Part shown: positions 42,270 through 51,859 of the stretch, piece by piece
How the letters are laid out: each line of letters starts with the position of its first letter
How positions within the stretch are numbered: the stretch's first letter is position 1
DNA from: Opitutaceae bacterium BACL24 MAG-120322-bin51
GTDB taxonomy: Bacteria > Verrucomicrobiota > Verrucomicrobiia > Opitutales > Coraliomargaritaceae
Assembly (NCBI GenBank): GCA_905182465.1
Contig: CAJJBI010000005.1
Span: 186,001-250,000 of the forward strand
Length of the DNA stretch: 64,000 bases
Reading direction: 5' to 3'
Position numbers and translations under genes: made by a program
Notes under the pieces: generated by a model
What the model was told of the DNA's origin: nothing
The model's input: only the letters and a program-made list of their open reading frames with translations
Databases searched by the model: none

Positions 42270-44420
42270 TTAGTAGCGACCTCTCGTAGAGGTTTCTAGG
42301 ATGGTATTGAGGACGATTTGCGGGACTGGCTCGAAGGATTCGGGCTCCATACTATAGGAAGCACGACCTTTGCTGAGTGAGCGAACGATGGTGGCGTAGC
42401 CGAACATTTCTTGCAGGGGCACCATCGCAGAAATTGAGACAAAGGCGGTCTTACCAGTGACGTTTTGGATCTGGCCGCGGCGGCGATTGAGGTCGCCCAT
42501 GATGTCGCCTTGATATTCGTCGGGCGTTTCGACTTCGACTTTCATCATGGGCTCAAGCAGTTGTGGGCTGGCTTTTTCCATGGCGTCTCGGAAAGCGAAG
42601 ATGCCGGCCATCTTGAAGGACATTTCAGAGGAATCCACATCGTGGAAAGAACCGTCGAAAAGGGTAACTTTAAAATCAACCACGGGGTAGCCGCAAACAG
42701 CACCGTTGTTGGCAGCTTCACGGATGCCTTCAAGGGTGGGCTGGATGAATTCTTTTGGGATAACACCACCGACTGTCTTGTCGACGATTTCGATGCCTGT
42801 GCCACGCTCGAGAGGCTCGAGCTTGATGCGGGCGTGGCCGTATTGACCGCTGCCACCAGTTTGGCGAACGAATTTACCCTCCCCTTCGGAATTGGTAGAC
42901 ACAGTTTCGCGGTAAGCGATCTGTGGGCGACCGGCTTCCGCGCCGACTTTGAACTCACGGAAGAGGCGGTCTTTAATGATTTCGAGGTGCAACTCACCCA
43001 TGCCAGCAATGATTGTTTGCCCAGTCTCTTCGTCGGAACTGACGACGAAGGTAGGATCCTCTTCGGAGAGGCGCTGCAGACCAGTCGCCATTTTTTCTTG
43101 GTCGGCGGTGGTCTTGGGCTCGATCGACATCGAGATAACTGGCTCGGGGAATGTGGGTGGTTCCAAGCGAACATCGAAGCCCTTGGTGCAAAGTGTGTCG
43201 CCGGTGACAACATCGCGCGCGCCAACGATGGCGCAGATGTCACCCGAATAAGCGACGTCGATGTCTTCGCGGGAGTCGGCCTTCATGATGAGAAGACGAG
43301 AAATGCGCTCGGTCTTGCCTGTGCGTGGGTTGTAAAGTGCGCTTCCTTTGGCAAGGCTGCCCGAGTAAACACGCACAAAGACGAGCTTACCAACGTAGCC
43401 GTCGTTCATAAGTTTGAAGGCGAGGCCTGCGAACTTACCGTTGTCGTCAGGGGAGACTTCAACATCACGGCCTTGCTCGGTCTCGCCCTTCATCGGCGGT
43501 AGATCGAGCGGGCATGGAAGGTAGTTGACCACGGATTCGAGGACGGCTTGCACGCCCTTGTTCTTGAAGGCACTACCCGGAATAACGCCACAGAAGCCTA
43601 GGGAAATAGTCGCCTCACGGATGGCGGCGCGGATGTCGTCGGCTGTCAGTTCTTCGCCTTCGAGGTATTTCTCAGCCAATGCTTCATCAAAGTCGGCAAG
43701 GGCTTCGATTAGCTTTTCGCGATACTCGGCAGCTTGATCGACTAAGTCAGCGGGGATGGCCTGCGTCTCGAAGGTCATGCCGCTGGAGTCGGCCGTATCG
43801 TAGACCCGGGCTTCCATCGTCGTCAGGTCGATGAGGCCGATAAAATCTTCTTCAGAACCGATGGGCAAAAAGATGGGGTGCGCATTCGCACCGAGGCGCT
43901 CGCGCATCGACTCAATGGCGGCAAAATAATCCGCACCAACGCGATCCATCTTGTTAACAAAAGCGATGCGCGGGACATTGTATTTCGTCATTTGCCGCCA
44001 AACCGTCTCAGACTGTGGCTGCACACCAGCGACGGCGCAAAAAACACCGATGGTGCCATCTAAGACACGAAGCGAGCGTTCTACTTCGGCGGTAAAATCG
44101 ACATGGCCTGGGGTGTCGATGATATTGATCTGGTTACAAATCTCGGCGTAAGGACCATCTTGATTTGTCCAGTTGCAGGAGATCGCAGCGGAGGTGATAG
44201 TGATACCACGCTCGCGCTCTTGATCCATCCAGTCAGTGACTGCGCTACCTTCGTGGACCTCGCCCATCTTGTGGACGACACCTGCATAAAATAGAATTCT
44301 TTCCGTCGTTGTCGTCTTTCCCGCGTCGATGTGTGCAGCTATGCCGATATTTCGCGTATGCTCCAAGGGGAACTTACGCTTCGGTGAGTTAGCTGACGCA
44401 ATACTATGAATAGCGGACAT
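42270..44420 (-). CDS. fusA: Elongation factor G
   Basis: Translocation GTPase, 716 residues. G1 motif AHIDAGKTTTTERILFY, G2/switch region DWMDQERERGITITSAA, G3 DTPGHVDF, G4 NKMDRVGADY. Domains II-V follow (GMGELHLEIIKDRL, FVRQTGGSGQYGHA, GYATIVRSLSKGRASY). Typical cytoplasmic factor; the N-terminal extension SAIHSIASANSPKRKFP is slightly longer than in E. coli. Third gene of the str cluster. Confidence 0.98.
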   Translation of the reverse strand: MSAIHSIASANSPKRKFPLEHTRNIGIAAHIDAGKTTTTERILFYAGVVHKMGEVHEGSAVTDWMDQERERGITITSAAISCNWTNQDGPYAEICNQINIIDTPGHVDFTAEVERSLRVLDGTIGVFCAVAGVQPQSETVWRQMTKYNVPRIAFVNKMDRVGADYFAAIESMRERLGANAHPIFLPIGSEEDFIGLIDLTTMEARVYDTADSSGMTFETQAIPADLVDQAAEYREKLIEALADFDEALAEKYLEGEELTADDIRAAIREATISLGFCGVIPGSAFKNKGVQAVLESVVNYLPCPLDLPPMKGETEQGRDVEVSPDDNGKFAGLAFKLMNDGYVGKLVFVRVYSGSLAKGSALYNPRTGKTERISRLLIMKADSREDIDVAYSGDICAIVGARDVVTGDTLCTKGFDVRLEPPTFPEPVISMSIEPKTTADQEKMATGLQRLSEEDPTFVVSSDEETGQTIIAGMGELHLEIIKDRLFREFKVGAEAGRPQIAYRETVSTNSEGEGKFVRQTGGSGQYGHARIKLEPLERGTGIEIVDKTVGGVIPKEFIQPTLEGIREAANNGAVCGYPVVDFKVTLFDGSFHDVDSSEMSFKMAGIFAFRDAMEKASPQLLEPMMKVEVETPDEYQGDIMGDLNRRRGQIQNVTGKTAFVSISAMVPLQEMFGYATIVRSLSKGRASYSMEPESFEPVPQIVLNTILETSTRGRY

Positions 44421-44486
44421 AAAAGAGATACGACTGGAAAAGAACGAGGGGCGGCGCGTCCGAGGACTGCCAGTGCAAGTAAGAAA

Positions 44487-44960
44487 TTACCAGCGTAGGT
44501 GTGCGAAAGCACGGTTGGCTTGAGCCATGCGGTGAACTTCTTCTTTTTTCTTCACAACTCCACCTGTGTTGTTGTAGGCGTCGACGATTTCGTCGGCCAA
44601 GGCTTCGTTCATAGGAACACCCTTGCGACTGCGCGCGGCGTTGACCATCCAGCGGAAAGCAAGGGCTTGCTGGCGTTCGAAAGAAATTTCTACGGGCACC
44701 TGATAAGTGGCACCACCGACACGGCGGCTCTTCACTTCAAGCTTTGGGCGCGAGTTTTCAAGCGCTCCTGTGATGAGGTCGACCGGGTCGCCCTTTTCGA
44801 GCTTTTCGCTCACGCGCTCGAACGCAGTATAAACGATCTTCTGAGCCACGGTGCGCTTACCGCGTTCCATGATCATGTTTACAAGATTGGCGACCAGAGT
44901 GCTGTTGAAGCGAGGATCTGGGATGAGAGGACGTTTAACAGCTTGGCGGCGACGTGACAT
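44487..44960 (-). CDS. rpsG: 30S ribosomal protein S7
   Basis: 157 residues. MSRRRQAVKRPLIPDPRFNS start, LVANLVNMIMERGKRTVAQK, and KSRRVGGATYQVPVEI are characteristic. Between rpsL (45 nt upstream) and fusA (66 nt downstream). Confidence 0.98.
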   Translation of the reverse strand: MSRRRQAVKRPLIPDPRFNSTLVANLVNMIMERGKRTVAQKIVYTAFERVSEKLEKGDPVDLITGALENSRPKLEVKSRRVGGATYQVPVEISFERQQALAFRWMVNAARSRKGVPMNEALADEIVDAYNNTGGVVKKKEEVHRMAQANRAFAHLRW

Positions 44961-45005
44961 AGTAGGTAAAAATTAAAAATTTGAAATGATGAACAATTCG
45001 TTCGC

Positions 45006-45386
45006 TTAAGAAGCGTCCTTAGGACGTTTCACGCCATATTTTGAGCGGCTACGGCGACGTTTCTCAACACCCACGCAGTCAAGTGTGCCACGAACGATGT
45101 GGTAACGAACACCAGGAAGGTCTTTGACGCGACCACCACGCACGAGCACAATACTGTGTTCTTGGAGGTTGTGGCCTTCATCAGGGATGTAAGCGATGAT
45201 TTCGTGCCCATTAGTCAGACGCACTTTGGCCACCTTACGGATAGCAGAGTTTGGCTTTTTAGGAGTGCGAGTCATGACTTGAACACAGACACCACGACGG
45301 AACGGGTTCTTGTCCAAGTGACGAGACTTTGATTTTACCTTTTGAACAACACGAGGGTTGCGGACTAGTTGGTTAATTGTTGGCAT
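45006..45386 (-). CDS. rpsL: 30S ribosomal protein S12
   Basis: 126 residues. The decoding-centre loops are [17 protein letters not shown] and [17 protein letters not shown]. Lys at the streptomycin-sensitivity position in TPKKPNS is unchanged, so a streptomycin-resistant S12 allele is not indicated. First gene of the str cluster, whose promoter should lie in 45387-45600. Confidence 0.98.
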   Translation of the reverse strand: MPTINQLVRNPRVVQKVKSKSRHLDKNPFRRGVCVQVMTRTPKKPNSAIRKVAKVRLTNGHEIIAYIPDEGHNLQEHSIVLVRGGRVKDLPGVRYHIVRGTLDCVGVEKRRRSRSKYGVKRPKDAS

Positions 45387-45615
45387 TAAGAAATGATCGC
45401 TAGAATTAGAGAAAGACGGAGAAAGTAGCGGGTCGCCTTACCCGTGCAAGTACCTTTTTGCATTTTTTTCAGGGGGTCCGGAACAAGCGGATCAGTATTA
45501 TTCATGCGGGCTACGGGGCGATCAACACCCAAGTTGCCCTCTCTTTTTACAGGCTAGCTACTGAGGGCAGATCGGAAGGCTTGCAAATGAAACCTACCCC
45601 TTTAATCTCACAAAT

Positions 45616-46827
45616 ATGTTAACAAGTCTACTCGGTTACTGCGCCCTAATCACGATCGCCTGGTTATTGTCTAGTTCGAGAAAAAACATCAACTGGCGCA
45701 CGGTGATTGGGGCGATCGGAATCCAGTTTGGCTTCGGGCTGCTAGTACTCTACGTCCCGATTGGTAAGATGGCCCTGGAGAAACTCTCCGTAATTGTTAG
45801 CACTGTGATTGCCTACGGAGACGATGGAATCGCTTTTGTATTTGGAGGACTTAGTGATCCATCTGCGAGCCTCGGCTTCGTCTTCGCATTTAAAGTGCTC
45901 CCGGTAATTATCTTTTTCTCCTCACTAATTTCCGTGCTCTACTATATAAAAGTAATGCCATTTATCGTGCAGATCATCGGCGGTGGCATCCGTAAACTTT
46001 TGGGCACAAGCCGTGCAGAATCGCTCAGCGCCACCGCCAATATCTTTGTTGGGCAAACAGAGGCGCCACTTGCAATTAAGCCCTATCTCGGGCGGATGAC
46101 ACAGTCGGAATTTTTTGCTGTCATGGTCGGTGGGCTGGCTTCGATTGCGGGCAGCGTACTAGCCGGTTATGCCGCGATGGGGATCGACTTGCGTTTTTTG
46201 CTGGCGGCCTGCTTCATGGCCGCACCTGCCGGACTACTTTTTGCCAAACTTCTGATCCCTGAAACCGAGACCACTGATAATAGCGAACTGGAAGAAGATC
46301 CTGCTGACAAACCAGCAAACATTTTTGATGCAGCCGCTGGCGGGGCCTCTGACGGGCTCAAATTGGCGCTTAATGTGGGCGCCATGCTCCTCGCCTTTAT
46401 CGGTTTAATCGCCCTGCTCAACGGCCTGTTTGGATTAATCGGCGGACTCTTCGACTACGATAATTTAACGCTACAACTGCTCCTGGGTTGGATGTTCAGC
46501 CCGATCGCATGGTTGCTCGGCATCCCTTGGGAAAATGCCGTGACGGGCGGATCTTTCATTGGTCAAAAACTGGTGGTCAATGAATTCGTCGCCTTCGTTG
46601 AATTCGGTCTGATCCAAGAGACGTTCAGCACTCGCTCGCAGGCAATCATCACATTCGCACTCTGCGGATTTGCCAATTTCTCTTCGATCGCGATTTTACT
46701 CGGCGGCTTAGGTAGCCTCGTTCCAAGTCGCCGACAAGAAATCGCAAGGCTTGGTCTCAAGGCGGTGCTAGCGGGGACCCTCGCAAATCTGTCCAGTGCC
46801 GCTATCGCCGGCATCCTGATACAATAG
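45616..46827 (+). CDS. Concentrative nucleoside transporter (NupC/CNT family)
   Basis: Polytopic inner-membrane symporter, 403 residues. The N-terminal helices ([20 protein letters not shown]), gate domain ([20 protein letters not shown]), the conserved [19 protein letters not shown] and the nucleoside-binding [10 protein letters not shown] are all present. It imports nucleosides with Na+ or H+. Divergent from the str cluster, and the only gene of its unit before folD, 58 nt downstream. Confidence 0.95.
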   Translation: MLTSLLGYCALITIAWLLSSSRKNINWRTVIGAIGIQFGFGLLVLYVPIGKMALEKLSVIVSTVIAYGDDGIAFVFGGLSDPSASLGFVFAFKVLPVIIFFSSLISVLYYIKVMPFIVQIIGGGIRKLLGTSRAESLSATANIFVGQTEAPLAIKPYLGRMTQSEFFAVMVGGLASIAGSVLAGYAAMGIDLRFLLAACFMAAPAGLLFAKLLIPETETTDNSELEEDPADKPANIFDAAAGGASDGLKLALNVGAMLLAFIGLIALLNGLFGLIGGLFDYDNLTLQLLLGWMFSPIAWLLGIPWENAVTGGSFIGQKLVVNEFVAFVEFGLIQETFSTRSQAIITFALCGFANFSSIAILLGGLGSLVPSRRQEIARLGLKAVLAGTLANLSSAAIAGILIQ

Positions 46828-46871
46828 GCGCCGAAATTAAACCGAAGAAAGAATTCTAGAGTTGCCAAATT

Positions 46872-46877
46872 AGGAGG
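46872..46877 (+). promoter_or_regulatory. Ribosome binding site setting the folD start
   Basis: AGGAGG is 8 nt before a TTG at 46886 but only 2 nt before the TTG at 46880 and 20 nt before the ATG at 46898. The TTG at 46886 is therefore the best start. Confidence 0.6.
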
Positions 46878-46885
46878 GCTTGGCG

Positions 46886-47773
46886 TTGTTTGAGGACATG
46901 AAACTCATCGACGGCAACGCTATCGCAGAATCCATAATTGAAGAACTCGCCGTAGAGGTCGGGCAGCTCTCAGGAAAGAAGCCCGTCGTGGCCTTTATTC
47001 GTGTGGGCGACGATCCCGCATCCGTCTCTTATGTCCGCAAAAAGGAAAAGACGGCTGAACGGATCGGCATCGAAAGCCGCCTTTATTTGTTAGCTGAAGA
47101 TGTGAGCAAAGAAGAGCTCTTTGCCCAAATTGACGCGCTTAATGCCGACGACAACGTGAACGGCATCCTGATCCAAGCGCCGCTGCCCAAGCACATCGAC
47201 GAAACGGAGACCTTCAACCGTGTGCTGCCCGGTAAGGACGTCGATGGCTTCAACACTTTAAACATCGGCAAGCTTTGCCAAGAGGACAAGGACGGCTTCG
47301 TGGCTTGCACGCCAGCAGGTATTGTCGAACTGATTGAACGAAGCGGGATAGAGACCGAGGGCAAACACGTCGTGGTGCTCGGTCGTAGCCAGATCGTAGG
47401 TAAACCCGCCGCACTGCTCATGATGCGCAAGGCACTCCCTGGCAATGCGACCGTGACGGTTTGCCACTCGCGCACTACCAATCTATCCAGCATTACTCGA
47501 CAAGCCGATGTGCTCATCGCCGCGATCGGTCGTGCCAATTTTGTGACGGGCGACATGGTCAAAGAGGGCGTCGCCGTAATCGATGTGGGCATCAATCGCG
47601 TCGAAGACGCTACTAAAAAACGCGGCTACCGCCTAGTCGGTGATGTCGAGTTCGAAGCAGTCGCAGCGAAATCTTCCCACATCACACCCGTGCCCGGCGG
47701 AGTCGGTCCGATGACGGTCGCGATGCTCATGCACAATACACTACGTGCCTTCAAAGTCGCCCAAGCCACATGA
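46886..47773 (+). CDS. folD: Bifunctional methylenetetrahydrofolate dehydrogenase/cyclohydrolase
   Basis: Makes 10-formyl-tetrahydrofolate from methylene-tetrahydrofolate, cytoplasmic, 295 residues from the TTG. The catalytic Lys region is [16 protein letters not shown], the family signatures are [15 protein letters not shown] and [17 protein letters not shown], and the end reads [14 protein letters not shown] in the form [18 protein letters not shown]. Works with glyA in one-carbon metabolism. Its stop overlaps the next start as ATGA. Confidence 0.96.
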   Translation: MFEDMKLIDGNAIAESIIEELAVEVGQLSGKKPVVAFIRVGDDPASVSYVRKKEKTAERIGIESRLYLLAEDVSKEELFAQIDALNADDNVNGILIQAPLPKHIDETETFNRVLPGKDVDGFNTLNIGKLCQEDKDGFVACTPAGIVELIERSGIETEGKHVVVLGRSQIVGKPAALLMMRKALPGNATVTVCHSRTTNLSSITRQADVLIAAIGRANFVTGDMVKEGVAVIDVGINRVEDATKKRGYRLVGDVEFEAVAAKSSHITPVPGGVGPMTVAMLMHNTLRAFKVAQAT

Positions 47774-48435
47774 GTTCTGAGCCCAACCCTTCCAGCGATC
47801 TGGGCAAACGCCCGGACGAAGGCCCGCAGCAGGTAAGGCCCAGCGCGGGCAACCTGCTCGACTCCGTCTTTCGTAAGGATGGTCCCATGCCCCCCGCGAG
47901 CATCGGCCTACGCGGCTTAGCATTCTTCCTCGACTTCATCCTCATCTCAGCCGTCGCATCGATCATTATTTGGAAGATCGCCCTTCCTCAGTCGCATCCC
48001 GCCGCATTCACTGAGCTGACGGAGTGGACACAAGCAGTCGGCACCTGGTGGGGCGACCGAGCCACTGCAGTTGATGCGCCCCTTCCTGAGCCAAGTAAAA
48101 ACCTCGCCGAAGCCCTCATCATCGCCAACGAGCTACAAATGCTCTGCTTCTGGCTCTACTTCGCCCTAGGCGAGGCCTTTTTTGCGGGTAGCTCTCTGGG
48201 CAAACGCATTTGCCGCATTCGCAGCGTAAGCACAGTTACCCTCGACAAGCCCCCAATCATGGCAGGCATCATACGGGGTGGCTTGAAAACGCTCACAATC
48301 TATTTCTTTTTTCCCATCGGGATGATCGCCACACTGGTCACGCTATTTTTTAACAAACGCCGCCAGATGGGACACGACATGATGAGCCGCACTGCCGTGA
48401 TTGATGAGAAATTGGTTAATAACAGCAAAAGCTGA
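47770..48435 (+). CDS. RDD family membrane protein
   Basis: 221 residues. A 50-residue polar, Pro-rich N terminus is followed by RDD-type helices: [49 protein letters not shown], and the last block [14 protein letters not shown]. The function of RDD proteins is mostly unknown; transport or envelope roles are suggested. Overlaps folD by 4 nt, so co-translated. Confidence 0.85.
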   Translation: MSSEPNPSSDLGKRPDEGPQQVRPSAGNLLDSVFRKDGPMPPASIGLRGLAFFLDFILISAVASIIIWKIALPQSHPAAFTELTEWTQAVGTWWGDRATAVDAPLPEPSKNLAEALIIANELQMLCFWLYFALGEAFFAGSSLGKRICRIRSVSTVTLDKPPIMAGIIRGGLKTLTIYFFFPIGMIATLVTLFFNKRRQMGHDMMSRTAVIDEKLVNNSKS

Positions 48436-48567
48436 CCTTAATTAATCACACTGAAGGAAACACGTGTTTTCTGTTTTGCCAAAATTAGAATCTTAGGTCA
48501 CTCTAGATAATCTTCTTAGAAAACACTGCTTAAATCAGAAAACATTTCAGCACGAGCCGCGCCCATT

Positions 48568-49680
48568 TTGAGCAAAAAAAAAGAGCCTAGAATACTCGTT
48601 GTCGACGACCACCCGATCAACGTCAAGCTGCTTCAAGTAAAACTTGAGCGCCAAGGAATGGACGTCAGTGTGGCTTACAATGGCCGCGAGTGCTTAGACA
48701 TCGTAGAGGAGGCAAATCCTGACCTCATTTTGCTCGACATCATGATGCCAGAGATGGACGGCATTGAGGTTTGTCAACGCCTCAAGTCGAACCCGGCGAC
48801 CAAGACCATCCCCATCATATTCGTTACAGCCAAAGTCTCGAAGGAAGGAAAGCTCGAAGGTCTCGATGCTGGAGCGGTCGACTACATTACCAAGCCCGTC
48901 GATCTCGACGAAACCCTCGCCCGTATACATACTCAACTGCGCTTGCAGGAAATGTTCCACGAAAACATACGCTTACAAGAGCGACTCGGTGACGCTCGCA
49001 AGGCCGCAGCCGTCGGTGCGATTACTAAGGGCATTACGCATAATTTGAACAACCTACTAGGCGTCGTCGTGGGTTATCTCGACCTGCTAAAAAACGGACA
49101 CGACAGTCCCGACATGGTCAAACGCAGCGTCGGACTGATCGATAAGGCTATCACACGCATGGTCGACATCATCGGTCAGCTTGGCACAATCGCCAACAAC
49201 GAACGCCATGAGCTAGCAGTGATCTCCGTGCCTGAGCTAATCGAGAGCAGTATCGTGCGCTTCAAAGAAGAATACAAAATCGATGCCGAAGTCCTCATCG
49301 ACTCATCACTCGAAGCCAACATACGTATATCTGCTAACGCTGAAACCTTTGAGATCGTCCTTGGTAAGCTATTAATCAACGCATGGGAGAGCTATCATAA
49401 AGATACCCCGCAGGCCGATCGGACGATTTCGCTTCATGCTAGCGTCCAAGATAAAAGCGGTCCCGACATGCTTCAGTTAAAAGTCGCCGACAAGGGCGAG
49501 GGTATCGACCCCAAAGTTATCGATACACTCTTTGAACCATTCATTACGACCAAGACCGCAGTGGGTCGTGGCATGGGTTTAACCATAGCTCGTCATACCA
49601 TCCGTAACCTCAAAGGAGACATTCATCTCAAAGCTAACGCCGAAAGTGGCGTCACCGCGACACTCACTTACCCACTTTGA
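48568..49680 (+). CDS. Response regulator-histidine kinase hybrid (soluble)
   Basis: 370 residues, no membrane segment. The N-terminal receiver domain (residues 8-125) has the acidic pocket VVDDHP and the phospho-acceptor Asp57 in LILLDIMMPEMDG, with Lys109 in ITKPVD. It is followed by a linker and a kinase core with the putative His158 in GITHNLNNLLGVVVGYLDLL, the N-box region KLLINAWESYHK, and G-boxes DKGEGIDP and GRGMGLTIARHTI. A receiver-first kinase is usually a second-stage element of a phosphorelay. TTG start. The partner is not in the window. Confidence 0.9.
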   Translation: MSKKKEPRILVVDDHPINVKLLQVKLERQGMDVSVAYNGRECLDIVEEANPDLILLDIMMPEMDGIEVCQRLKSNPATKTIPIIFVTAKVSKEGKLEGLDAGAVDYITKPVDLDETLARIHTQLRLQEMFHENIRLQERLGDARKAAAVGAITKGITHNLNNLLGVVVGYLDLLKNGHDSPDMVKRSVGLIDKAITRMVDIIGQLGTIANNERHELAVISVPELIESSIVRFKEEYKIDAEVLIDSSLEANIRISANAETFEIVLGKLLINAWESYHKDTPQADRTISLHASVQDKSGPDMLQLKVADKGEGIDPKVIDTLFEPFITTKTAVGRGMGLTIARHTIRNLKGDIHLKANAESGVTATLTYPL

Positions 49681-49687
49681 TTTATCA

Positions 49688-49719
49688 GGTCGTGGTGATT
49701 ATCCTTAATCGTCACGACC
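49688..49719. repeat. 14-bp hairpin between the kinase and proC
   Basis: GGTCGTGGTGATTA / TAATCGTCACGACC pair fully with two G-T pairs and a 4-nt loop. No T-run follows, so it is a poor Rho-independent terminator; it could be a Rho-type 3' end or an operator. Confidence 0.5.
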
Positions 49720-49749
49720 CAAGCCGTCCTCTCAAACCACACTGACAAC

Positions 49750-50556
49750 ATGCCCATAAGAATTACATTTATCGGCGCTGGCCGTATGGCCTCCGCCATC
49801 GTCCGAGGCCTCCTCGAAAAAGAGCACTACACTCCCGAAGAGATCGCCTGCACTTGCGGTGACGATCCCTCAGGTCCCGCACTTGCCAAGGCCACCGGTA
49901 TCCAATTTTTGCCTGACATTACCCCCGCGCTCCACGAGACCGAGACCGTAATACTAGCCTGCAAGCCGCAACAATTTGCCGAGATTAATGCTGAACTCGC
50001 TGAAGCCGCACGCGGCAAGCTCATTCTCTCCATTCTCGCAGGCACCCCACTCGCACGCCTCAGCGAAAAATTTGCCCACGCTCGCAACGTCGTGCGGACT
50101 ATGCCCAACACTCCCGGCCAGATCGGTGCGGGTGTTACCGCATTCGCCCCACTGCGTGAACTTTCCGAAAAGGACGTTGAAATCGTAGAAAATACCCTCA
50201 GCTCCTTGGGTAATTTCCACGAAGTCGAAGAAGAAGACCTTGATGCTGTCACCGCACTCAGCGGCAGTGGCCCCGCCTACGTATTTGAATTTGCTGCCGC
50301 ACTGCGCGAAGCTGGGGTTAATTGCGGCCTAGACGAAGGTCTTGCCGATGCACTCGCCGTCGACACGCTCCTCGGAGCCGCTATGCTCCTTGCCGAGAGC
50401 GAAGAAACCCCCGAAGCTCTGCGCGACGCCGTCACCTCCCCAGGAGGCACCACAGCAGCCGCACTCAAAGTCCTCGAAGAAGGCGACTTGCGTAGACTCG
50501 TCGATCAGGCACTCGCGGCCGCCAAAGCTCGGTCTATCGAGTTAGCTAGCGAGTAA
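49750..50556 (+). CDS. proC: Pyrroline-5-carboxylate reductase
   Basis: Last step of proline synthesis, NAD(P)H-dependent, 268 residues. Rossmann start ITFIGAGRMASAIVRGLLEK, the conserved VVRTMPNTPGQIGAGVTAF, and the C-terminal signature ALSGSGPAYVFEFAAALREAG (cited in part) and VTSPGGTTAAALKVLEEG are complete. Confidence 0.97.
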   Translation: MPIRITFIGAGRMASAIVRGLLEKEHYTPEEIACTCGDDPSGPALAKATGIQFLPDITPALHETETVILACKPQQFAEINAELAEAARGKLILSILAGTPLARLSEKFAHARNVVRTMPNTPGQIGAGVTAFAPLRELSEKDVEIVENTLSSLGNFHEVEEEDLDAVTALSGSGPAYVFEFAAALREAGVNCGLDEGLADALAVDTLLGAAMLLAESEETPEALRDAVTSPGGTTAAALKVLEEGDLRRLVDQALAAAKARSIELASE

Positions 50557-50626
50557 GACAGGCGAAAATTGATCGTAGCCTGCTCGCACACTTGTCCGCC
50601 ATCGCAAAAAGTCTCAAAAATCACCT

Positions 50627-51843
50627 ATGAATGCTCTCATCTACACAAACGAATACCCTCCTTGTAATTACGGTGGTGCCGGTGTGCACGTAGAGTATCT
50701 AACTCGCGAACTTTCCAAACTATCCGACGTCGACGTCGATGTCCGCGCTTTTGGCGATCAAAAGACCGAAAGTAATTACCCGCTTAAAGTTAAAGGCTAC
50801 CCCATCGACACGGCCAGTTTCGATGCGCCCCAACATTTACACGCCATCTTTGGAAGCTCGCAACGCGCAATCAGCTACAATACAGATGGCAACGAGGCCG
50901 ACGTCGTGCACTGCCATACATGGTATACCCACCTCGCTGGTATCATGACCAAGATGAACTACGGCATCCCCCTCGTCATCACCGGCCACTCGCTCGAACC
51001 CCTTCGCCCATGGAAGCGTGAGCAACTACAAGGTGGTTACGATTTCAGCTCCTGGGTCGAAAAGTCTGCCCTCGAAATGGCCGATGCGGTAGTCGCTGTC
51101 TCTGAAGGCACGAAGGCCGACCTCTTAAAACACTTCAATGTCGCCCCCGAAAAGATTCACGTCATCTACAACGGCATCGATACCGAAGAATACAAGGCCG
51201 TCGATCCCACTCCAGCACTGAACAAGTTCAACCTCCCAAAAGATAAACCCTTCGTCCTCTTTGTTGGCCGCATCACTCGCCAGAAAGGCATCATTCATCT
51301 TGTTGAGGCGATCAAGTACATGCACGAGGGCTATAATGTCGTTCTCTGTGCAGGGGCTCCCGACACCCAAGAGATCGGGGCTGAAATGAAAGCTGCAGTA
51401 GCTGAAGCCAGCAAAGAGCGCGACGGCATTTACTGGATCGACGAGATGGTCAACAAGACCGACATCATTCAACTTTATTCCGGCGCAGCCGTCTTCTGCT
51501 GCCCATCGATCTACGAGCCATTCGGCATCATTAACCTCGAGGCCATGGCCTGCGAGACCCCCGTTGTTGGCTCCATGGTCGGCGGCATCCCTGAAGTCGT
51601 TGTCCACGATGAGACAGGCTTCCTCGTCCCCGTATCGCTCAGCAAACAGAGAGCCCATTTGCCCCACTCCACCCAAGTACTTACGCCAAGGACCTCGCCC
51701 ACCAAGTGAACCGACTGATGGAAGACCCCGAGAAACGGGAGCGCTTCGCCAAAGCCGGTCGCAAACGAGCGGTCGAGCGCTTCAGTTGGACAAGCATCGC
51801 CGAGCAAACAAGGGATCTCTACGCCTCGCTGAAAAAATCTTAA
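50627..51843 (+). CDS. glgM: GT4 glucosyltransferase, GlgA/GlgM type of actinobacterial-like clade (frameshifted)
   Basis: Nucleotide-sugar dependent glycosyltransferase of about 405 residues. MNALIYTNEYPPCNYGGAGV starts the GT-B fold; the donor-site motifs are FVGRITRQKGIIHLVEA and CPSIYEPFGIINLEAMACE. The frame changes near 51645; the other frame continues ESPFAPLHPSTYAKDLAHQV and AKAGRKRAVERFSW to the stop at 51841-51843. This clade (called glgA in Corynebacterium) makes maltose-1-phosphate from ADP-glucose and glucose-1-phosphate in mycobacteria. GlgE 16 nt downstream supports that role here. A glycogen synthase role is the alternative. Confidence 0.85.
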
Positions 51844-51859
51844 TTCTTAATTTAAAAAG

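Noticed and set aside
42465-43502. 345-codon open frame on the plus strand
   Set aside because: It is antisense to fusA, whose frame is strongly conserved; long antisense frames are common in GC-biased codon use and the peptide has no recognisable motif.
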